Origin: Cristatella mucedo
Taxonomy: Eukaryota; Bryozoa; Phylactolaemata; Cristatellidae
Length of the DNA stretch: 64,000 nt
Direction of reading: 5' to 3'
Assembly (NCBI GenBank): GCA_009760855.2
Contig: WPIO01000023.1
Span: 747,501-811,500, forward strand
Positions 1-9,991 of the stretch are shown here, piece by piece (within the stretch, counting starts at the first letter, position 1; each line of letters begins with the position of its first letter). Below the pieces are notes generated by a model. It had not been told where the DNA came from, searched no databases, and was given only the letters and a program-made list of their open reading frames with translations. The position numbers and the translations under genes were made by a program.

Positions 1-125
1 ATGAACTCCCTGATCGTGTCTACCTTCTTAACAAAGAAGCTAGAGAAGCGATCGGCTAGATCATCGCAGGGATTAGGCAAGGAGCTAACCTGAGAGCGGT
101 TGAGGAGATGGTTGATCGGTAACAT

Positions 126-168
126 AAGCGTTTTTGGATTGTGAATTATTTGTGATTCAAAAACGTTT
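126..168. repeat. Imperfect inverted repeat (hairpin)
   Basis: The arm around CGTTTTTGGATT at about 126-140 pairs with ATTCAAAAACG at about 154-168, roughly 12 of 15 positions, across a 13-base AT-rich loop. It could be a small foldback remnant. No function is implied. Confidence 0.55.
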
Positions 169-1145
169 GTAAAGAAGCTAGACTTGATTTTTACTCGGTT
201 TGATTGGAACGATCTACAGGAGTCCTCGTCTTCGGTATGTGTGGCATGACTCTATGTGCTCTTGCTTAGCCTTACCCAAGTTCCTATTCAGAACAAATAG
301 CCGTAAAAGATTAATACGTTTATCCTTTGCTTGGTCGGTTGTAGTTAGCTAATAATTTATCAAGGAGTTTTGAACTCAGTTTGAGCTGCCTTATTAATAA
401 CTGAGTAGGTAAGTAGTGCTATCGTATGTTATAAGGCCCAAGTGTTTAAACTTGCAGTAGAGCTAGCCAGTCGGCTGTTTAGCTAGCTGTTAAGAGGTGC
501 AACTACTAAGGTATAGTGGGAATATGGTCACTGCAAGTGCAAAAGCAGTTCTAAATACGCTTATGAAAGCTACAGGCATCCTTGTAGGGGAGACATACAA
601 ACACAAACAACCGTACGGCAATACGTAGATCATAAACTGACTTGCGGTAGTTCAGATCTTATCTTTGACAGGCAGAGTTTAATCAGGGTTAACTTCTGTG
701 CAACTTTAGTCTCCTGTGAGCAGAACATTTTTAGTTAGCAGTTGGAAGAATTCAATGAACATAATTTTTAGAGTCTATTTTACTAAAGCTTGCAGATATT
801 TAATCCATTCTAACATAGACAAGGCCTCCGCCGGTTATTTCGTCACATTCTCTAGCCAATGCATTGAAATAAAAAGGGAAAAGTTAAGTTGCTTCTGCCC
901 ATGAATCGGTTTCCATGTATTTAATAACTAAAGAACCTGTGATATTTAGTCGCTGATCTACTTAGCCGATTTTACACATCATGTGTTGAGTAAATTTTTT
1001 CTGAATACTCTGATGCCAAAAAGTGTAATTGCTGATGTTCTGCTGGTGGCTGCATTTCCCCACATGCTCTCTATTTAATATATGATGTCGACACCATTTT
1101 TTTAGTGAGACTGTACCATAAGTGGTTGGACCTACGCAGATGGAA

Positions 1146-1148
<3 letters not shown>

Positions 1149-1209
<61 letters not shown>
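1149..1209. repeat. (AT)n microsatellite
   Basis: About 30 uninterrupted AT dinucleotides. The open frame across it, a run of alternating Tyr and Ile, is a repeat artefact. Confidence 0.98.
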
Positions 1210-1211
<2 letters not shown>

Positions 1212-1398
1212 TGAAATGCAACTCAGTATTTTGGCCGCCGTTGGTGAGGTGGATGGTCGTTTAAGGCATCAAACCCAGTGCTCACATTCTGAGCAGATTC
1301 ACCACTACGAGTATGTGAGCTTATCTACTAGGTGTTGAGTGAACTCGCTGTAAAGTCTGGTTAAGACGGTGAGTCTTGCTACCTACCAACCTGTTTGT

Positions 1399-1650
1399 GA
1401 CAGCGTTTAGTGGATCCCTGTGATTTATCCTGTATGTTCTTATGAGTGCTGAAACTGTTGCATGCTGCCTCTAACCACACTTACATGCTTACCCTGTGCA
1501 TGTCACCCCTAACCATGTTATTCATGTTGTTTAGAGCATGATAACACTCACCATTCAATCGCGTTTCCTTTTCAGCAAATCTGAATTGCCTAGAAAGAGA
1601 CTGAGTTCTCCGAGGGCGCTTTATCAAACATTAATATTATTATTATTTTA
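1399..1650 (+). mobile_element. LINE family A, 3'-terminal fragment
   Basis: Matches the shared 3' untranslated region of the window's commonest LINE: the GTGGATCCCTGTGATTTATCC stretch, GCATGCTG motifs, then the tail with GCCTAGAAAGAGACTGAG and GGGCGCTTTATCAA, ending in ATT repeats. It is strongly 5'-truncated, as expected from incomplete target-primed reverse transcription, and carries no coding part. Confidence 0.85.
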
Positions 1651-1991
1651 ACTCAGAGTCTTCAATCTATGTGTCACCAATACATTGAGAACAGTCTAGA
1701 CTTAGGGAAGACTTGGCGAAGACTCGGCCGCCAAACCCGTTCTACTTCTTCAGTCAAGAACTTAGCAAGTGACCAATCATAGACGCCTTTCAGGCCGCGC
1801 CTACTGAGTTGCTTGGGAGGAGTGTCGGACGACTTGCCCAGCAAAATCATCGATGCATTCCTGACAAGTAGCTCTTTGTGGGACGTACTAAACTTCGGAG
1901 TTTAAGAATAAGATTTCGAGGCGGCGAGCGATAAAGGCTATATCGGACAGGTTTCGATCTACTGGTAATTGCATCGATGAAGCCGGTCTTA

Positions 1992-2175
1992 ACGGTTCTC
2001 AACCTATGGGTCGCGACCCCATGGGAGGTCAAATGATCATTTCACAGGGGTCGCCAAAGACCGTATAATTGGGCGGGTTACGTTAATCGGCCGGGTTAAT
2101 TTTCTGGCCGGGGGTCGCCAAAACATGAGGAACTGTATTAAAGGGTCTCGGCATTAAGAAGATTGAGAACCACTG
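1992..2175 (+). mobile_element. Non-autonomous hAT-like element
   Basis: A short element bounded by inverted ends: GGTTCTCAACC on the left and GATTGAGAACCACTG on the right, with internal GGGTCGCGACCCC, GGGGTCGCC and GGGTCTCGGCATTA motifs. From family knowledge, this TIR and GGGTCGC pattern belongs to short hAT-derived elements widespread in animals. No transposase is encoded. The leftmost bases (expected CAGTG) have decayed and I could not find a convincing 8-bp target duplication. Confidence 0.75.
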
Positions 2176-2235
2176 ACGTAGAGAAATGCCTTTGCTATCC
2201 CATAAACGTTCAATGGGCAGAGCAAGTAGGAAGCC

Positions 2236-2360
2236 GAGTAGTATGTTTTTGAACGTTATCTAGCCTAGGGCACGACACTCCTACATCACCAACATCACTT
2301 CATTCGATTGTGTCGTTCTCGGTCGCGCCTGTCTCCATAGCATTCAAAAACATACTACTC
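2236..2360. repeat. 20-bp near-perfect inverted repeat with 85-bp spacer
   Basis: GAGTAGTATGTTTTTGAACG at 2236-2255 is the reverse complement, with one mismatch, of the arm at 2341-2360. The arms enclose about 85 bases with no open frame. It could be a small foldback MITE. It lies just outside the AT-rich virus-like element, so it might also mark a boundary, but a matching distal copy was not seen. Confidence 0.7.
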
Positions 2361-3033
2361 TGATCAGTCTTGTTTATTGCAAGAGTAATTTAAATAATTA
2401 GTTTAATACATTTTTATATTAATTTTATAATAATGAAAATAATTTTTTACTGTAAACCTATTTTATTTTTCGGCAAGATCTTTTTCCTAACACAAAGCTT
2501 GACACACTTCCCATAAAATTATTAAATCCTTTCTTAAACGCCATTTCAGAACATTAAGAATATAGTGAATCTTTGCTAGATTTGAGAAAAAAGTAGTTAC
2601 TTTAAAGTGGGGCCTATTTAAGATTAAGGAAACAGATACAAAAACATCACAAGTTATTAGGAGGTAAAAAATTCGATGAAAACAATTTGATCTCAACAAC
2701 ATTTTTTATTCTCTCCAGAAGTAATAGATTTATACGATGAATTTTCTATCTATCCAGCCACCGATAAAGATATTTACCAATCTTGACTAAAAACAGAAGC
2801 ACTTCATAAAACTATTTGTGAAGCACGGAATAAAGTTATTAAAATAACGTGTGTTAGAGATGAATTACTTTCTAAGAAAAGAAAACTTTAAATTTATATA
2901 GGATGTGATGTCTGATATAATAAAGCAATATTTTAGCCAAACATAAGAATAAGTTATGCAACATAATACTAAAAATAGAACACACATATATAGATTTAAT
3001 TTATTTGAAGACATTTTTTATAGCATGTAAGTA

Positions 3034-3336
3034 ATGGAGGACACTAGTAAATCATTATTAGAAAAACTAAAACAGATTTATTCAAGTGCAAAGATAAAAA
3101 ATCTTTCTACTGAACTGTCAAATGCTTTATGAGGCATTATTTGTTTGTTAAAAGAGTATGAAGATTCCTTGTTTGATTCACAAATTTTACTTTATTCAGG
3201 TGGAAATAGATATAGAAATTTTCAGGGTATAAGTACATGTCATTTTGAAAACTCATTCATTCCTTGTTCTTTTAGTGATGATGAAAAATTAGATATCACT
3301 AATCCTCTAGTTCTTTGTTGTCCAGGGACAAGATAA
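3034..3336 (+). pseudogene. Unrecognised ORF in the virus-like element
   Basis: An open frame starting at an ATG at 3034 and running to a stop at 3336, with one internal TGA at 3129-3131. The predicted product is about 100 residues, hydrophilic at its N-terminus with a run rich in Lys and Leu, then a Cys-containing stretch. It lies on the strand opposite to the other viral frames. I do not recognise it. It may be a degraded convergent viral gene or chance open frame in AT-rich DNA. Confidence 0.3.
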
Positions 3337-3386
3337 TTTTTCTATGAATTTAGCATTATTATTATTAAAAAAAGAATATGCTTAGT

Positions 3387-4115
3387 TTAACTCCACATTG
3401 AATCTGTAGCTCTTCTTCTCTTTTCATCTTCACCTTCACTCGGTTCTAGTAAGCATCTAACAGTTGTTCCAAGTTCTAAAATCTCTTTATGTTCTACTAC
3501 TTCTCTATGGTATACTGGTTTCTTTAGTTTAACTATTTATTTTTTATGGCTTTAGCTGGTTCTTCAGTAATTGTGCTTGTAATGTTATTATTCAAGTAAT
3601 CTATAATCTTAGGTAAACTATAAATCCTTTCTTTGTTTCTCACGTAATCTCCTTTATTAAGGCTTTCTATTTTTTTCGCACTGCGCAATAAAAATTCTTT
3701 CAGCTATTGTTTGATTCATTCTTTCAACTAATGAAACACTCTTTTTGCTAGTAGCCTCGAATACACGTACTCCATGTCCACTCATTTCTTTCTTGAACTC
3801 TCCTTTGAACTCTGATCCCGGACCTACTGTTATCTTCTTTGGCTATTTTAAAGGATCTTTTGAGTAAACATAAATTATTGCCTGTATTAATTCTTGAGAT
3901 GTCTTGGTTTTAAGTGCTCTAGAGTCTTTATATTTACTAGCCACATCAATGACACTCAATGCATATTTGTATCCAGAATCAGTTGGCATATATAGAACGT
4001 CAGTTTGGTGACTTTCATTAGGTGCTACTATGTCAAAGAAGTCTTTTGGAATTTCCTTTGGCCTTGGTTTGAATTCTTGGCTTATATCTGAATCAGGATC
4101 AAAATTACCCTTTTA
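3387..4115 (-). pseudogene. rve-type integrase remnant
   Basis: Minus-strand frame with the retroviral integrase core order. An Asp strand lies near 3990 (HQTDVLYMP, then YALSVIDVASKYKDSRAL), then VGPGSEFKGEF near 3810, then VERMNQTIAER near 3715. A C-terminal part ends in GTTVRCLLEP and a Trp-Ser pair just before the stop at 3387-3389. The middle Asp of D-D-E, expected two residues before GSEF, reads as Gly. There is an in-frame TAG after DPLK and frameshifts near 3655 and 3533. Such integrases occur in Polintons, adintoviruses and Ginger-type transposons. The copy is clearly dead. Confidence 0.75.
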
Positions 4116-4629
4116 CTTCTTTCTTTTAGAGTTAAAAATAAAATCCTATGAAATGGAATTATTTTGTAAGACTTGTTCAAAGACTATGATGGAACTTAAA
4201 TATCTATAGTCAGGCGATCCTGCTTGCAAAAACATTACGTGAAAATCACAGTTAGAATAATAAATGCATTGCAATATCTGTGATCTAGATAGTACTGAAA
4301 CTCAGTTTGATTCTGGAATCCTATGTAACAATAAATTAATAATATGTACCGATCGCCATTACGCTACTACTAAGTATTCTTAGGAAAAACTTAGTAAACT
4401 AAATTGCCTTGTAAGAAAACACTTAAAAAAAGGTACTTACAAATATTTTGTCTTCATCGTTGCTCTAGTCATGAGGCTATTTGTGTCATTGCAAACATTT
4501 TCCTGTTTGTGAAAGGTAAGCGTAAAGCCACAAAATTAAAAGAACTTATTGTATTATTAGTTCATTTATATTTATCACGTGAGTTTATAACTAACCAATA
4601 AATTGACTCTGACTTCCTAGATTATCAAT
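4116..4629. other. AT-rich segment of the virus-like element, content unclear
   Basis: Both strands are interrupted by frequent stops. Plus-strand frames around 4150-4601 contain several Cys pairs and a 65-residue Lys/Leu-rich frame ending at 4601, but they match no family I can name. I treat the segment as degraded element DNA. Confidence 0.4.
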
Positions 4630-5375
4630 GGAGTAATAGTCAGTGGGCACTCTATTGAAGAAAGCATAGCATTTAAAACCTCTTCCAGTGGAAATAGTAT
4701 TTATAGCACCTATTTATCCAGACAAAACAGAAGAATATTTGTGCTAGATCTGGGAAAACACAACTAGATGAACCAATAACCGTCCCACTTGACAATATTA
4801 ATGGCGGTGCATTCTTATTTGTCCATGAATAATTAAGAGAAGTTCTCATAATATAATTCGCTGATCTAGGATTGAGTGACACTGGAATTACTTCTGTTAT
4901 TTTTTTACCATTCCATGTACATTAGATTTAGTTGCAGCATCAATCGGATTAACAGGATCTGCAACATTAATAATAGAGTTACTATTTGTATTTAGGTTAG
5001 CACTAGCAGGACTTCCATTTAGCATTACATCTCGATTTAGTTATCCATAAGTAACACAAAAGTCATCAGGAAAAACACTCGGAGTAGTCTTGCTTGAGTT
5101 CCTGTAAGCAAAAGTAACACCAAATCTATTCATATTTAGGTCTCCTTTATGGTATCACCAGGTTTATTAACATAATTGCTTAACCAACAAACATAACCAG
5201 CATCAGTAGGATGAACTCTAGGTCCAAAATTAACAGCTGGTTGATCTTTAAAATCAACTGATCCATTCCCTGTTACCATGAAATTAGAATCGGCATAGCT
5301 CTTTGTAACAGCGTCAGTAGAGTTCACAGGATCAGTCAAGTTAATAATCCTCTTTCTATTTGCATCAAGATCAGA
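4630..5375 (-). pseudogene. Tail-fibre-like repeat protein remnant
   Basis: Two copies of a repeat are visible. RIINLTDPVNSTDAVTKSYAD lies at about 5280-5350, and IINVADPVNPIDAATKS at about 4930-5000. The pattern 'I.N..DPVN..DA.TKSY.D' is characteristic of tail-fibre or tail-collar repeats in phages and of fibre-like proteins in some large viruses, where it forms a trimeric stem before a receptor-binding head. A stop and probable frameshift separate the copies. Downstream frames (RTSLNYSWTNKN, GSSSCVFPD) may be head-domain remains. The role as an attachment fibre is inferred from the repeat only. Confidence 0.55.
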
Positions 5376-5639
5376 TTATTAACTTTTCTGACGTAAGCAT
5401 TATAATCTACAACTCAATTCATCTATAAATTCATAAATTAAAAATTTTGATCTGTCTAATACTTTTTTTACAATTGGTAATATTCTTAAAAATCTATAAG
5501 AATCTTCTTCTTGTATTATCATATCAAAGATCTTTTAATGTAATACTTTACATCATACCACTTTCCTTGTTTATTACTGAATCTACCATACTTGCTCATA
5601 ATATTAAACGCAAAGTCAAAGTACTTAACAAAAAGTAAC
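5376..5639. other. Degraded element DNA between nuclease and fibre remnants
   Basis: Very AT-rich. The minus strand continues the nuclease frame with multiple stops; the plus strand has a 63-residue hydrophobic frame at 5447-5638 that looks like chance coding of poly-T-rich DNA. Nothing further is supported. Confidence 0.4.
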
Positions 5640-6055
5640 ATAACAAGTGGAATTCTTATAAGAATATCGAATTCGCATTTACTTGGTATCCTAACATTTA
5701 GAGCTGCTATAAAATCGAGTGGAGCTTCCTCACAGTTTAATCCAGGAACAAAAAATTCAAACTCAGGATAATAACATTATTTCAATCTTAAAACATGCAA
5801 CCAAGTAAACATTGAGCATGATATAGCTTTGGTATACAATCTTCAACAAAACTCTTACTCTATAAACATTTTATTTCTTCTAAAGAATTTACATCAATGA
5901 TTCCATCTGGTGAATATCTATAAACTCCATCACGAGTAAGGCAATCATTAGAGCTTTCAAGCTTTGCCCCAAGTTTCATATATAAAAACCTAGCTATAAC
6001 AGGTTCAAATACTTTACAAAATAGCATCGATGTAAACTTCAACCTAGAATTATTA
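5640..6055 (-). pseudogene. YqaJ/lambda-exonuclease-like nuclease remnant
   Basis: The minus frame contains SPDGIIDVNSLEEIKC near 5865-5915, preceded by a helix with GAKLESSNDCL. The 'SPDG...D...lEIKC' signature is the core of the PD-(D/E)xK fold in YqaJ, phage lambda exonuclease and viral alkaline nucleases, with the first Asp and the E-x-K pair both present. A later KLYHAQCLLG resembles the family's 'Y..Q.q..l' motif. The frame then breaks repeatedly. In viruses such enzymes resect DNA ends for recombination or replication. Assignment rests on the motifs, not a full domain match. Confidence 0.55.
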
Positions 6056-6344
6056 GCAATAATTGTTTTAATTTTCTAGTGGCCATTATTTTGATATCAA
6101 GTTCTGTTTAATCTCTGAATATCAGATCACGACCAAGCACAAAATAAACTTCTGATCCGCCAATGTTCAAGATCATCGATTTTTTCATTCGTAAGAATCT
6201 TGAACAAAATCAAATTTTGTCATCAACATTCTGGTTAAAATTTTATTAATTATCATTTCTATCATAAATAAATGTTCCTTTCATGCAAGTAAACGGCGAT
6301 CCATTGCAATTAGAAATTAGCTCAGCCGTGTTCTCGCAGATAAT

Positions 6345-7831
6345 TTAGTGATGAACAATAATAGTTGGAGATGGAATTACTGCGACAGTAGGGTGAATAT
6401 TATTAGCGCCTGCAATAGCTGATGGAATTTGCTCATTGAATTTAATCGTTACATCGAGTTTAGTAATAACTCCTACAGGTTCATCATTGCATTGTAAGTC
6501 AATTAAATGAATTGGATACAAAGATAACCATTCAGGATAAGTAGCACCAACTGGTTCTAAAATTTCATTTAATCCAAGTTAATGTATTATACATTGAGTC
6601 AAGTCAAGGTATTCTGTTAAACACTTTCCATCCTTAGAATAATAACTTCTAGCAACAATTGGATATTGTTTTGAGCCATTCGCAAGTAAAACTACATTAT
6701 TAATATTGCAGTGATTATATCTAAAAGGATTGCTAGTGCAATCATTGTAGTTGTTAAAATTTTGTGATGCTACAATTAGCCGTTTAACCTTGTCAATATT
6801 ATCCTGAACAGACGATGTTCCAGTGCACTTGCATCCTTAGTTAAAACTATTTAAAGTCATGTTTCAATATCTTCTAACTTTGTAATTTAGTTTAATTTTC
6901 TTTCCTCGCTCACTAGAAAAATTAGTAAGACCTCTTTCAACACTTTCTTTTGGCGTGATACATGGTAAAATTAGTCTCATTTTTGACATAGCAATTTTAA
7001 ATGCGATATAAACACCTTCACCATTAGCTCGAGCTACACCTCTGCTTTGCACTGTGTTATTTGCATTAGCAGCAGCTCCTGATGGCCCTGTGATTATTGC
7101 ATCAAAGTCTGATCCTCCAACTCTTGTCATTTCAAGTGTAAGCGGAACGTTATAAGGATGATATTCATATTTGCACAAAACCCAAATAATATTGCAAGTG
7201 GAAGTGAGATACTAAAAGTTCCAACAGTATCAGCTAAAAAATTTGAAAGTCCTCTTCGATAAATAAATGCATTGTTAGATGCAGTAGCTCCAGATGCTGC
7301 AGGATCGGCGTAATTTGAATTAGCAACGTACGTGCCATCAACAGAACTTGCCTCGTCTTTTTACCATCCAGTAGCACTGCCTTCTGTTCTATTACAATCA
7401 TTTGGATAAGTAAGGAGGCCTATATGGGTGGAAGCGGTTCCAGGTCCTTGTAATGAAAGACTTTCTTTTTCTTCTGCTCCAGGCCTAACCATCACTGAAC
7501 TAAATAACCAGGCATCCGCATTGTTAACAAGACCAGCAGCAACAGTTCTACTAGGAGCACCAAAAGCCCCATTAACAGCTGTATGAACTTGAACTTGACC
7601 TTCAAGTAGTACATAGAAATCCATCAAGACGCAGTAAAGATGTTGTTAATCTAGTACAATAAATGTTACTAGTTTATTTAAAATAGTATCTAGCTCATTT
7701 TTATTAATTTGGTAGAATTCTCTATACTGGTAGTATCTAATCTTTTAATAAGGAAAACTTGGATCGCCAAAGTCAAGTGTAGTTTCTATAGGAGCACTAG
7801 CCATTTCTTCTCTATGTACAAAAGTAACCAT
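6345..7831 (-). pseudogene. Probable double-jelly-roll major capsid protein remnant
   Basis: Frames from an ATG at 7829-7831 to a stop at 6345-6347 together span about 495 codons, a normal length for a double-jelly-roll capsid protein. Visible landmarks in order are a strand with LLEGQVQVHT, then GLVNNADAWLFSSVMV, then SISLPLAILFGFC followed by VPLTLEMTR, and a second barrel with NINNVVLLANGSKQYP. These follow the capsid pattern of Polinton/adintovirus-like elements ('lvNn..lfs.v', 'LPL..iF.fc', 'n.i.l..ng...P'). Breaks: in-frame stops near 7758, 7660 and 7365, and frameshifts near 7180 and 6860. The family call is from pattern knowledge and needs a profile search. Confidence 0.55.
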
Positions 7832-7838
7832 TTATTTC

Positions 7839-8135
7839 TTATTCTGCATAGATAGACCAGTTCCTATTATTTTTCATGTAACCACCGAAAACATCAGGTC
7901 TAGTTCGTTCAGGTAAGACAGATTTTTCTTTAAAGAATCCTTCTATTTCTTTATAAGCTTTTGGATCATTTACTTTAAGTGTTTCTAAGTAATCATCTGT
8001 TTCTTCTTCGATTTTAGATTTATGTTTCTTTTTGTTCTTTAGTTTTATTTTTTTTTATCATAGCTCGTTTGATTTCAAGGTCCATTTCTTTAATCTTACG
8101 ATCATAATCTTCGTTCTTGAGTTTCTCTAGCTCCT
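7839..8135 (-). pseudogene. Charged small ORF upstream of capsid, 5'-truncated
   Basis: The minus frame ends at a TAA at 7839-7841, eight bases before the capsid ATG, so the two were probably neighbours in one transcription unit. The product is rich in Lys and Glu (KELEKLKNEDYDRKIKEMD, then EEETDDYLETLK) and probably helical or coiled-coil. A frameshift lies in the A/T run near 8045. Its 5' end is removed by the LINE junction at 8136. Function not recognised. Confidence 0.45.
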
Positions 8136-9208
8136 TTGCTTTGATCCCTCCCAGCCTTCGAGCACCTCAAATTCTCTCAACTCACTTGCTGCATGCATTG
8201 ATGACATCCGATCATGGATGGCAGCAAATTTTCTAAAACTAAACGATGATAAAACTAACTTACTAGTTATGGGCAAACCCAGTGTGATTCAGAGATTAGA
8301 AAGGCTGACTCTCAAAATTGGCTCTGCCAGCATATCTCCAGTTGCATCAGCTCGAAATCTAGGTGTCATATTCCAAAGCGACCTCTCGATAGACGACCAT
8401 ATCAGCTCCACAGTCAAATCTGCCTATTTTCAGCTCCATAACATTGCTAAAATTTGGGCTTGTTTAGATAAGGATACCACGTCCAAGTTGGTCCATGCAT
8501 TCGTGACATCTCGTCTCGACTTCTGCAACTCACTGCTTACTGGCCTACCAACATGTGCGATCAGGCGATTGCAGCTGGTGCAAAACTCCCAGCTCGGCTT
8601 GTCTGTCGTGAGCGTCGGAGTTGCCACATTACTCCACTTCTCGCCGACCTGCACTGGCTACCAGTCAAGCAACGGATTGACTTCAAGGTTTTTGTAGCTC
8701 ACTTTTAGCTCCCTTCATTCTATGGCTCCAGCCTATCTGTCAGATATACTACCCCATCAGGCCAAACATCGTACCACCCGCTTTTAGGAATCCAACAGTC
8801 TACAAATACCTCGTACAAACCTTAAATCCTTTGGAGACCGTGAATTTAGTTCGTATGCTCCCAAAGCCTGGAACTCCCTCCCGACATGCGTCAGAACATC
8901 CCCTGACCTGACCGCATTTAAAAGGAACTTAAAAACACCTATTTAGGACCGCATTTAGTTGGGTCCCTGTGATTCGTCTTTGATGTGCTTATGCGTGCTG
9001 ACACTGTGCATGCTGCCATTAACCACATTCGCATGCTGACCCTGTGCATGTCACCCCTAACCATATTATTCATTGTGTTTGTTTTTCAAACATGATTTTA
9101 CTTACCATTCAATTGCATTTCCCTTTGCCGCAAATGAAAAGCGCCTAGAAAGAGATATAAAGTTCTCTGAGGGCGCTTTATCAAGTCTATTATTATTATT
9201 ATTATTAA
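8136..9208 (+). mobile_element. LINE family A copy, 5'-truncated
   Basis: L2/CR1-type non-LTR retrotransposon. The recognisable frame 8218-8697 begins after the RT catalytic region and contains FLKLNDDKTNLLVMG and DFCNSLLTGLP, the conserved C-terminal RT/thumb signatures of this clade. A frameshift near 8600 moves the remainder (LHW.PV, then AW.SLPT near 8870-8885) into another frame. The 3' end has GCCTAGAAAGAG, GGGCGCTTTATCAA and an ATT-repeat tail to 9208. Its 5' junction cuts the virus-like element, so it inserted later. Non-functional. Confidence 0.9.
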
Positions 9209-9489
9209 ATATTTTTTTCTATACATTTCATTAAACGTCCCCTAACCTTATATTCGTCAATCATCGACTCTTCTACATATATTCATACGTTTACTGTTTT
9301 AATAGATCAAAATAGTGAAATTCCTATTGGTCCTCTTATACATTTTGAAGATATTTATTCACAACATTTGTATGAGCCACCCCTTTAATTTAAAATTCAG
9401 GCGTTAAAGAATTCGCAATAGCAATTTTCAGACCGTATCAGCATTATCGAGAGCGAATGAACACTGCTTGCAAGAATTAGTGAGCCGTA
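9209..9489. other. AT-rich DNA after the LINE, possibly more element sequence
   Basis: Composition matches the virus-like block left of the LINE, and the plus strand has a short open frame (EIPIGPLIHFEDIYSQHLYE near 9320-9385), but no motif can be named. It may be the other flank of the LINE insertion. Confidence 0.25.
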
Positions 9490-9632
9490 ATAGCACACTA
9501 GGTTAGACGGTTGCTTTTCACGACCTCTGTTCCGATGTCGTGGGTTCTAATACTGCAGTGGGCAATTCCTTATCGCCGCTGCAAGAAGTGGTGACAACCA
9601 TAAAGGGTCTTCTGTCGCTATACAAAAGTGGC
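9490..9632 (+). mobile_element. tRNA-derived SINE, family S2
   Basis: Has a degenerate pol III B box (GTGGGTTCTAATACTGCAG), followed by a shared body ending in TAAAGGGTCTTCTGTCGCTA. The same arrangement recurs at 18.3 and 43.8 kb. The A-box region near 9495-9515 is weak. No coding capacity. Confidence 0.6.
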
Positions 9633-9634
9633 TG

Positions 9635-9991
9635 TTGAATGAGCTAGTATATTATTTAATGCAATTGAAGATAAAGCGAAAATTAAAGGACTACAGTGGC
9701 TTGAACATAATTGTAGGCGAGTCTTGCTGCTCAACCTCAGATAAAGAGTTTCGTTATGCCTATTTGTCTCGGCTTAAGACGCTGTTGATTAGATCACTTG
9801 GAGGTCTACAATGGAGAATACCCAGGAACTTCAATTTGATTGCTTTACTAAGTTACCTCTCAGGAAAGCATGCTTGTACGCAATATAAAACAAATAGGTA
9901 CACAGCAAAACATGATTTGTCTAGAATATATAATGATGCACGTCAAATTCAGGCTTATGAATTCCGAATGCAAAGATTAAACTATTGCTAA
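9635..9991 (+). other. Unrecognised 118-codon open frame
   Basis: Open from an ATG at 9635 to a stop at 9991, immediately after SINE S2. The product is basic with two Cys in tandem (GESCCSTSDKEF) and has no family signature I know. No splice sites or homologous neighbour support it. It could be chance. Confidence 0.2.

Larger units (their letters stand above)
1..1398. other. Intergenic DNA, no recognisable gene
   Basis: AT-rich sequence with short open frames only, none resembling a known family. It contains a small imperfect hairpin and a long AT microsatellite, listed separately. I see no exon with plausible splice sites and no recognisable transposon protein here. Confidence 0.6.
2400..8135 (-). 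mobile_element. Decayed virus-like integrated element
   Basis: A strongly AT-rich block. Its minus strand encodes, in order from high to low coordinates, a charged small protein, a probable major capsid protein, a YqaJ-type nuclease, tail-fibre-like repeats and an rve integrase. All are broken by stops or frameshifts. Capsid plus retroviral-type integrase in one element is the hallmark of Polinton/adintovirus/polinton-like virus relatives; the nuclease and fibre repeats are less usual there. No PolB, packaging ATPase or terminal inverted repeats were recognised. The right end is cut by a LINE at 8136; the left end is undefined. Confidence 0.65.

Noticed and set aside
1105-1338. 77-codon plus-strand frame across the AT microsatellite
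   Set aside because: It is mostly a Tyr-Ile run produced by the repeat and has no other support.
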